A stretch of 64,000 bases of DNA from Elysia chlorotica (lineage: Eukaryota > Mollusca > Gastropoda > Plakobranchidae), in the NCBI GenBank assembly GCA_003991915.1, contig RQTK01000141.1:296969-360968 (forward strand). Reading direction: 5' to 3'. Position 1 is the stretch's first letter; the number at the start of each line of letters is the position of its first letter. Shown in pieces: positions 24,858 through 64,000 of the stretch. The translations under genes were made by a program, and so were the position numbers. The notes beneath the pieces were generated by a model. The model did not search any database and was not told the origin of the DNA. It saw only the letters and a program-made list of their open reading frames with translations.

Positions 24858-26367
24858 GAGATCAACCACAGTTCTAGGAGATCTCCCTCCTATCGGGGGT
24901 CGTCTGCCACGGTTCAAGTCAGCCCCACGATCACGTGATCATATCCCTATAATGCCACGGAGTCACGTGAGCGTTGCTCGCTTCTACGATTGGACAGACG
25001 ATCTTGGTGACTGTTTCTCTGTGTCTCGGTTGTACAGGGAGATCGCCAGCATACCACGCATGGATAGCAAAGGAACGCTAAGAGCAAATCAGCTGACCCT
25101 CAGCGGTAGTGTTGGCACAGGGTGTGCTAGCAATGACGTAGGGAGCGGTACCAGCAACAGCCCTCCACTCAGCATCACGAGTACAACAGGAGCCGTGGTG
25201 CACTATGGAACTAAGGGTCGTGGTCATCCCCAGCTGTACATGAGTCCGGGTAGGATGTTTGTGCGAGACAAGAAGGCGCTGACCCGCGGAGAGAGGGAGA
25301 TCATAGAGGGCATTTACAAGAATCGCGGAGACGTCGCAGGCTCCTCCAAAGACGTCACATGTTGCTCAGAATTTCGGGTTAGAAGTCACCAAGATGCGTG
25401 GTTGGTGGGGAAAAGTGTGTCAGTGCCGTATGCGTCACTGCCAGAAGGGGCTAATGGAGCTCTAGGCAGGGCGATTATGAAGGGCGTTGGACTCGATACA
25501 CCGAATAGTGGAATTAGTGGTGGGGGAAGTCTGCATGACACGATATCACAAACACTCACTTCATCAATGTCAGCAGATGACGTGTCTTCTCCGACAATTC
25601 GAGCAACAATACCCAGTGATGTCAATAGTTGGCCTGAAAGGAAACAGAAAATGGAAAAGTGTCCCAACCTCCCACCATCGAGACAGTCTTTTGTATTACC
25701 AGAACCAATGGATCACTCAGATAGCCTCGACAAAAGTACAAAGCTGTTACATGGTCAAAACCTAGCTGACTATTGGGACTCTAGACCTTCAGCGCCTCCA
25801 TCGTCCCCAAACCAACTTGAGGAAAGTCCGATCTCAACGCTAATCACACAACACTCTCCCCCTGTCCGCTTAGATCTGTCCCCGCTGGCGAATTGTGGGG
25901 CACACACACCGGAGAAACTGTTGGGAATGCGCCCGAAACTTCCTCCGAACGCAATCATCATAGCAGAGAAAATTCAGTCAGTGCCTTCTCCGGGGAGAGC
26001 CAATAGACAACAAGCGTCACATTCAGGATTTCCTGCACATAAAAAGTTCAACGGGAAAATGATGAGTCCTGGCCAACTGAAGGACTGGTCCTCAACAACT
26101 GAAGACTTGTTTGGTGGAAACATACCAGTGACCTCTGGCTCGAACATTGATAGAGGCGGGAACACCAGAGCAAACATGTTCTTTGGATCCGATTTTGATG
26201 ACATATCAAATCAGTCGATTGAAAGTGAAAAAGACAAAAAGAAAGTGCAGGTTCGTGTTTATTTGCCGAGTGTTGGAGCGGAAACTCATGAAGATGACAT
26301 CGGCATAAAATCATCTCTCAAAAAAGAACGGCCTTTGAGTGAGACTACATTTAAGCTGAAGAGCTAG
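24858..26367 (+). CDS. Terminal coding exon of the unrecognised left gene
   Basis: Acceptor TTTATTCAG|GAGATC; open for 1.5 kb to TAG at 26365-26367. Together with exon 9779-9959 it encodes about 563 residues in one frame. Visible segments: VLGDLPPIGGRLPRFKSAPR, then RFYDWTDDLGDCFSVSRLYR, YMSPGRMFVRDKKALTRGER, and a Ser/Pro-rich remainder with KMMSPGQLKDWSS and FGSDFDDISNQSIESEKDKK, ending SETTFKLKS. GC is clearly higher than in the flanks. There is no signal peptide, membrane segment or zinc-finger pattern; it looks largely disordered, with a more ordered front third. I do not recognise the family, and a regulatory or scaffold role would be a guess. An ATG at 24952 lies within the exon, but the frame is open upstream to the acceptor, so that ATG is not the likely start. 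Confidence 0.8.
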
Positions 26368-26450
26368 GGCAGACTGAGCATACGTTTATCATAATCATAA
26401 TTACAGCAAAGCAAGTTTTCAGCAATACCATTATGAATGTATTTTTTTAA

Positions 26451-26456
26451 AATAAA
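26451..26456 (+). terminator. Polyadenylation signal AATAAA of left gene
   Basis: Canonical AATAAA 84 bases after the stop codon on the same strand. Cleavage would be expected about 10-30 bases further on. Confidence 0.6.
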
Positions 26457-27165
26457 AGGATCTGATTAATTAAAGTTACACTGCCACATGTGATTTGAAA
26501 TCTTGCGTCCTGGACGCACAAAAAACAAACAAACGAAAAAAACCTCCTACAGATCATGACGGGGACGCTTTGTCTCCACTGCTGCACTCGTCGCTTGTGA
26601 TTTTTATTTTAGAGTTGCAGTTGACAAAAGACATAAAAAGGCCTCTTTCTATCAAACAGGATTAAAACTTATTTATCAATGAGATTTATCTTTGACAGAG
26701 TTTTAGAGAGATCTTTTTCACAGAAATATGTTTTGATAACCACGTTATCATGTGTTTTTTTTTTATTATTGGTGCAAGTTAATATTCGTTATAATTATGT
26801 ACTAAGTTTACGCCGGTTTTTATGTAGCTTCTTTTCGGTAATTCGGCGTATGGGAGGACATTCAACATGTGGACAGGGTGCCAGTGTAATAATTATTTAG
26901 ACATTGTCTGAAGAAGTTAGGATGCATTGAAAGTAAGTCCGCCTAATTTTTTCAGCAATACCATTATGAATGTATTTTTTTTTAATTAAAGGGTCAAATT
27001 AATTGTTACTCCCTAATCGTGTTTATAATGTCGAGTTCATGTTACATGTATGTATTGGATGCATCAAAAGCCGGGGACAAAAAAACATTAAGTGCTAAAT
27101 TTTGACGACTCTTGTAAATGAATGTCTTGCATCGAAACTCTTGTCTCCACACTTAATCTGCAGCT

Positions 27166-27415
27166 GAGTTGGTTTAACGTCTAACGTCAGCATTGAATAG
27201 ACTATATTGGGGATGGGCCCCAAGAATGACGTCTGGCAATTTTATGTGCTGCCACACATGAGACAGTGCGGGGATACCAATTACCATGACTCCTGTCTCA
27301 CATTAAACTGGCTCCGACCCAACCAGTGGGGGGCGAAATCGCCAGAGGCTCGAACCACAGACATCCTGCGTCGAAAGCCGATGTTCTACTCCAGGGATAC
27401 CCCCCCCCCCCCTTG
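27166..27415 (-). mobile_element. tRNA-derived SINE, minus orientation, near full length
   Basis: Begins with the family 3' end (GTTGGTTTAACGTCTAACG), contains GGATGGGCCCCAAGAATGACG and CCACACATGAGACAGTG, and ends in a degenerate tRNA head (GGCTCGAACC, CGAAAGCCGATGTTCTACTC) followed by a C run. Confidence 0.8.
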
Positions 27416-28069
27416 ATCTGCCATGTCTAAAAGAAGAGAGTGGCACGTTCACTATGGATTACTAGTTTTCTACACAGTTCTTCTTCTAAGGATTCTGATT
27501 GATTTTGATACCTGGCCTTTCGCCAGTATATCTGAAAAAGAGAGTGGCATGTTCACTAAGGATTTTGATTTGTACCCCCACCCCCCCACCCCAACTGAGT
27601 AAAATGATAAGTTAATAACTAAGCGTCTGTTTAAAGGAGTGGAAATAATCTATTGGTTATTTTGACGCATTCAGATTTGTTCCATTTGCATGGGCATGTC
27701 AATTTATAGGTGGGGATGGTATGGTCATTGTCAGATCCCACACCAAATGCTCAGGTGGGAATCGAACAGTAATCTGTTTTATTGTCAATTCAGAGCTTAA
27801 AAAATTGTAAAAGGGTGAAAGGTTTTAAAAACTTCTCTACAGCTACGATTCAATACTCTAAGGTAAGAAATAATCTTAAAATAGAAAAATCATATTTTTT
27901 AACCGCGAAAGCAGTCACTCTGCTAGTAGCCTACATTGTACACCTTTAGTATTTTCCTGTATATTAGTGCGTTTTCGCATGTTGTGTATTTTCGTTTCAT
28001 CATTTTAACCTTGGTGAAATGTGATGTTTGGTTAGTTTTTGCCGAGCCTAGAATTTTAATAACTTCTAT

Positions 28070-28165
28070 ATGGAGACAAGCGCCAATAGAAATTTAAATC
28101 TCGGACCTCTTGATCATCAGGCGAGTGCACTACCGACTGAGCTATAACACATCTGGCTATCTCGC
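28070..28165 (-). repeat. tRNA-like sequence (SINE head or tRNA pseudogene)
   Basis: Minus strand has a good A box region (TAGCTCAGTCGGTAGTGC) and an anticodon-arm-sized spacer, but the B box is decayed to GAGATTTAAATTTC. Not a functional tRNA gene. Confidence 0.5.
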
Positions 28166-29717
28166 TTTGCGGCGATGTGACACATATTCCAGGACTATTG
28201 AGAAACATGAAAGCCATTATTTTGTTGATTCTAACCATAAACATCTGAACTTTTATCATGTATTTCGGATCAATCAAATCGATTTTTATTCATCATGGTT
28301 TCAAAGATCGCTGACGTACATCGATTTCTTAGCTTCGTCGAGATCATGATTCATATATGATATGGTTATTTGTTTATTTTCTCTGGCTCGGTTTGTTTGG
28401 AGAATCTGTTTTGCTACCATTAATATATATATATATGTATACATATAATTATACTGTTGTGGTTCGTCCGTTTCCTTCATTCTTTTTCGTCTTCATTAAT
28501 AGGTGCTTTCTTCTGTGCATTCACGTAGTCAGGATTTCTTTTCTTTTATTTAGGCTTTTGTTGCTGCTGTTTTTTTGTTAAAAATTTAAAATTCTTCGCT
28601 TAAACATTGCGCGCTTTTTTATGATGGTGAACATGGTCTTTGTTTTTCAAGTATTTGCCAAGAGATGGTGTTATTTATGTCTTTTAATTTTCCTACGTGC
28701 TCACTGAGGGTCGTATCTAATCTATAACTAGATTCATGCCGGTTAAACCTGGTTTTGAACTGATTTTCTGTGAGTCCCATTTATTTGTAAACTTTATTGT
28801 CTTTTCTTTGAACTGTTGCGAGGTAAATAATTCTCTCTTGCAAACATTTGCCGTCCAATGGGCACATTGTTTTTACTTGCAGTTGCGTTGTTTCATTTCT
28901 TTGTTGTTGTTTTTTTATTGGTGCTCATTCATGATTGATTTATTGTATGTATTGATAATTTGCTTTACATTATTCATGCAGCTGTAGCTTTGTCTTATTT
29001 ATGAGTTTGTGAAGCTTGTTGCTGGGTGGGAAGCATTCTTCGAGTAGATTGAAAAAAGTTTTTTTTTTCCGATTGGTTGCCTAGCTCTTACAATTAAATT
29101 GAGTACTTTTCTTTATTCGTACTAAAAACTATAGTATATATCAGAGTTGAGAACACAAAAAAGGCTGAAATCTAGGGACTTCTTACAAAAAGGAGGAAAA
29201 TATGTTTTGAAACCGATGAAAAAAGGAGGAACTAGATTTGAAAAAAGGAGGAGTATTCTCAGCCCTGTACATGTATATATCAGCAATAAATCGTCTCTGC
29301 AAGTAAATATACATGTAGTGTGTTTTGTTTGTGACTTTGAAATCGTATACAAAGTCTGCCTATTATAATCGTTTCCACTATTCAACATTTTAATTTATTT
29401 TCAGTAGGGGAGGGTAAAAAGTTAAGATGTTTGCAATAATGTTTTAAATTGATGATAAAATGAAACCAAAGCAAACATTTTATGGATGCTTGTGTCTACC
29501 AAAGCCATTTAATAGTAATAACTTTCCATATTTTACATGTAAATAAAACATAAGATTGAAATAATTGCAGTCCCAGTAATATATGTGTACATGCGTACTT
29601 ATATTTATTTATGTAATGCTTTAAGTTTACACTGAAGTATAAAAAAATTACAACTGTACAAATCTAATAAACCAAAGAAAACACGAAAAATGTTTTCAAC
29701 ATTTTTGAACAAGAAAA

Positions 29718-29723
29718 TTTATT
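29718..29723 (-). terminator. Candidate distal polyadenylation signal of the PHIP/BRWD gene
   Basis: AATAAA on the minus strand, followed after cleavage distance by the U/GU-rich stretch CATTTTTCGTGTTTTCTTTG. It lies about 3.15 kb past the stop codon. Other minus-strand AATAAA motifs occur nearer (for example around 30.65 and 31.32 kb) and could be used instead. Confidence 0.35.
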
Positions 29724-32700
29724 TGCTGCCTTCAACAATAGCATAACATGAATGCATAAGAACATTTTTCTTTGCTTATCTCTGTACACAACGATGGGAG
29801 AGGCAAAAAAAAGTTAAACATTTACAGCAAGAGAACATGTAACAACTGTCAGTTTCACATTTTAAAGTCATGGAAATTAATTTAAATAATAAAACCTGAA
29901 CAGTTGACAATTTATGAAAAAATACAAGAATACAAAGGTTAATTACACATTTTATAAGACATTGATTTTTATCAGGATTGATTCTATCTTATCAGATGAT
30001 TCAATGAGGCCGCAAGCTTTGGTTAGAATGCACCCTATTCTTGTCTCCAGTCACAATATAGCTGTTACTGGGCTGAAGCGCCGTCCAGTCAACAACAGAG
30101 GTTGAGATATCAACTCTAAATTAACCTTACTGGTCAGCGTTGGTCTCAGCATGACATAAATTTACACTATTGCAACTCAACTTTCCCAAACAAAAAAATA
30201 ACAGTGATCATAGTAATGGTGCAAACCACTGGAATAGATGGCACCCTTTGAGCAAATGACAATGGATACATGCATAATAACTCAAACACATGTGAGGGCA
30301 GACATTTGAATAATAGAAAAAAACTTACTGGCATTTAGAGAAAATGTGCAAAAAGCATTAGCTTTTCTTTTGAGTTTGCTATCTTTTTGACCTGATTTTG
30401 TAAGTATGTTGATGATTTTATAAGTGCCATGGCAATGTCACAAGTAACACTCAGCTACTGAGAACAAAAAATATTCTTACAGAAAATTTTTTTTTATAAT
30501 TGAACACTTTAAGTAGGTTATTCATGTCTATATATATTTCTGATTTAGTCTGGTAACTTGAGTAAGTTGCCAGGTGGGATCTTTCCCACATTCAGACTCA
30601 ACCAATAAAATCAGTGGTCCCCTTCACTCAGAATGTTTTATAGATTTTTATTCTAATAAATTAATGACCTACATTCGAAGAAAAAAAAATCTATCGAACA
30701 AAAGTCACATATTAGTGCCATAACCTTAATAAAATATTACAGAAGAAAAAACAAAACATTTTATATATCTGATGTAAGGTAGTAACAAAAAAATTCTTAG
30801 TAAAAGTCATGTTTTTTTTTTATGAAGGTTGGGTGATTTACTGTAATACATTTGTTTATATCTGAAATAAGAATGAACTTTCCAATAATATTACAGATTT
30901 AAGTTTGAACAATATCCTACCGATTTTTAAGAAACTTTTTTTCAAAGAAAGTGTACAAAGGACTCCATCAGTCTTGTCATTCTAATTATTGCCCAATAGA
31001 GATACTGACCTCCATCATTGAAAAAAAAAAGCATGCTTTTAAAATACACAATACAAGCAAAAAATGGTTTAAAGGCATTATTCATCTGCCGAGATTGGCA
31101 AATGAGAAAATCACAAGATATAACACTTCACATCTACATGAATGCCAGGCATTCTGAAGATAAGAACTTGTGAAGAGCTCTGCACAAAACAAGGATAAGA
31201 GAGATTGAAAGCACTAATGGCATTGTTGTTCATATTATTAGTAAAACACATAGCACGCACGCCAAGATGCATGCTTGAGCTTCAAACATTTTCAGAAATT
31301 ATGCTGGCATAGAAGGAAGGATTTTATTATAGCAAAGCCTTTGAGAATACATTCTTGCAACCCTCTCACTGTAGAAAAACAAAGATGTTTAACCCAGGCA
31401 TTCATTTTGATACAAGCTGATCCATGTAAAAGAATACTTCAATGAGTAAAAAAAAATAAAAAATAAATGAACCACACCGACTGGTTTCTCTTTTAGCTAC
31501 TTGCCTTTAAATCACCTTGAATGGTTTGGTTTTATTTGTCACAGAAGAAAAAGGTCATAATGAAATGACAAATTTGGATGGATTTAGTTCCCTTCCAAGT
31601 TTGATACAAAGAAAAGTTGTTCTCCATATTTCAATTTGTGCGATAGTTTTTTTTTTTAATCAACGTAATAATTTTTTTTAATTACTAGGATTTGAGTAGT
31701 TGAAACAGCTTAAATAAGACGTATTTCCTTTAACGAAAGGTACAATGATGGGAAGTCGTAATCTACAACCTAGAAGGCATAACACTTCTAAAAGTATAAG
31801 AATAGAGACTTCCTAAATTTAAAAAATAATGAAAATCCCAAACTTTACGAGGAAAGCACTGCACTTTGCCCTATTACATGTTGTATTACATTGAAAGTTT
31901 ACAGAATCTGATAGAAAGGCTGAGTAGTATACAGAAAGCAGACGCTCAGGAAAATTTTGAAGCATATGTACCGAGCAAAACCCAGTTATGCAGCAAGTAG
32001 CTAAGATTTCAAGTAGCTTTCTAGTGCATTTTTTTTGCACTTACCTTGTTGAGAACAAAAACAAAATCCAATTCAACCTATTCTTAGCCAACGCCCAATG
32101 TCTTGTAAAACTTTACTTCCAGCTTTTTTTTTTCAATGACTTGATACACTGTTTCACTCTAAAACATCAATCAAAGGACAATTCTGCCTAGATTACAGAC
32201 CTTTAAAAAAACAAAAAAAAAATTTTTTCCACCACTTTTATGAAGTGATAAATCTATCAGTAACTTTTACAGAGTTGCAAATTATTGAAAAAGGAAAACA
32301 CTTTTAAACTTAGTCCATAATAAAGTACGATCAGATTCAAACTACTCCAACAAAAGTAAAAATATATGTTCTTTTTTGTCGTAATCTATGGACATTATAT
32401 TTTAAAAACCTGAAGTTGCAAACTGTTTTTCTTTTTTTTTTACTGTTAATTGGTGAGTATCATTAAGATAATAAGAAAGTTAATTATATAAAAAATTGAA
32501 AATTTGATCCTCTTTTAAACAGACAAAATTATTTTTCTTATGATTTACTTTAGCAAAGGTTATTACAGTTAACACAGTAATTCTTCTTTCTCATGAAACT
32601 GGAGAAAACCAAGCTTTGAAAAAAAAAAGAGCTTTTCAACTAATGATTGTTACGAGTATATTTTTAAGTCTTTTAACAAATGTGCCTAATGTTCATTAGA

Positions 32701-32874
32701 TATTTCAGAATACACTAAGGACAAACAACAATAATTTCTATATAATGCTGCTACAAAGGGAATACAGCAGTATGAGGACAGTATCTTGAATGAAGTAAAT
32801 CCAAACCCATCCCCTATTGTTCTGTCACTCTCAAGATGAAGATGCTGGTCTGGTCTGTCATTTAGAACAATCTA
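29724..32874 (-). other. Probable long 3' UTR of the PHIP/BRWD gene
   Basis: AT-rich, repeat-poor sequence without coding potential directly after the stop codon. No AATAAA occurs close behind the stop on the minus strand, which supports an extended 3' UTR. Its exact end is not fixed by the sequence. Confidence 0.4.
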
Positions 32875-63649
<30,775 letters not shown>

Positions 63650-64000
63650 TATTGTCTTTTAACCGCTACAATTATCTCACAAATCGTTCATTTTAGCCCA
63701 ATTTGTCACCAATCGGTTCAATGGGAGTCGACGCCATTATACACATTCACTTCATCGTGAATCGTGATAGTAGGCTAGGCCTAGTTGCAGTGGAAACATC
63801 TGTAGCCGTTTTACATCTGCGGCGTAATACATTGAATTCAAGTCCTTCGCTCATTATTCTATTATGACTTTTAAAATAGATCATTAATCAATCATCAATT
63901 GTGACTATTTATTTATGATTTTTTGTTTATTTGTTTTATCTTTATATTTATCTTCAATTATTGCCATCCACGCATGAAATACAAGTTGCATGTGTTGCAT
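63650..64000 (-). promoter_or_regulatory. 5' UTR and probable promoter region of the PHIP/BRWD gene, with two upstream ORFs
   Basis: Somewhat richer in CpG than the introns near 63720-63830, with no clear TATA box. Two short ORFs precede the main start on the minus strand: 63693-63737 (14 codons plus stop, ATG in a strong context with A at -3 and G at +4) and 63677-63691 (4 codons plus stop). Whether they are transcribed depends on the unknown start site. Confidence 0.4.

Larger units (their letters stand above)
26457..29690. other. Intergenic DNA between convergent genes
   Basis: No exon is supported on either strand. It contains a partial copy of the left gene's 3' end near 26953-27010, a minus-oriented SINE at 27166-27415, C-rich runs near 27.4 and 27.6 kb, a tRNA-like stretch near 28.1 kb and a purine-rich tract with repeated AAAAAGGAGG near 29.15-29.26 kb. 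Confidence 0.6.

Noticed and set aside
25386-26314. Minus-strand and shifted frames opposite the left gene's last exon
   Set aside because: Shadows of the long plus-strand exon, which alone has splice phase and poly(A) support.
28070-28165. tRNA gene
   Set aside because: A-box region is good but the B box and arms are decayed; no cloverleaf.

Overview
The window is AT-rich, intron-dense animal nuclear DNA: two multi-exon genes with GT-AG introns, many di- and trinucleotide microsatellites, a dispersed tRNA-derived SINE family and decayed LINE fragments. There is no operon structure. The overall look (long AT-rich introns, (GA)n/(CT)n tracts, an I-clade-like LINE with an RNase H domain, tRNA-headed SINEs) suggests a lophotrochozoan, probably a gastropod mollusc. 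That taxonomic placement is inference.

Right half (32.9-63.65 kb, minus strand): a complete PHIP/BRWD gene (bromodomain and WD-repeat protein, CUL4-DDB1 substrate receptor and chromatin reader). I traced 36 coding exons. All join in phase at GT-AG junctions to give 6321 bases of coding sequence including the stop (2106 residues). Order of parts: N-terminal helical WD-associated motif, eight-bladed WD40 propeller, acidic/basic linker, cryptic Tudor region, bromodomain 1, bromodomain 2, charged low-complexity tail ending in the family C-terminal motif. Introns hold SINE copies, a 5'-truncated antisense LINE with YADD and RNase H motifs (37.0-38.6 kb) and a second, internally duplicated LINE RT fragment (53.2-54.35 kb). 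A long 3' UTR probably runs towards 29.7 kb.

Left half (about 2.5-26.5 kb, plus strand): an unrecognised gene with a likely first exon at 2.68 kb, an internal exon at 9.78 kb and a 1.5-kb terminal exon at 24.86 kb, followed by AATAAA. The last two exons join in phase across a 14.9-kb intron. The first and second do not join in phase with the strongest donor, so an exon is probably missing from my model. The product is Ser/Pro-rich, probably disordered, and of unknown function.

The two genes are convergent. The DNA between them (26.5-29.7 kb) and the large introns of the left gene hold only repeats: microsatellites, SINEs, one assembly gap inside a microsatellite, and a nested inverted-repeat element at 15.1-15.3 kb. 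I found no prokaryote-type system, CRISPR array, rRNA gene or intact tRNA gene.
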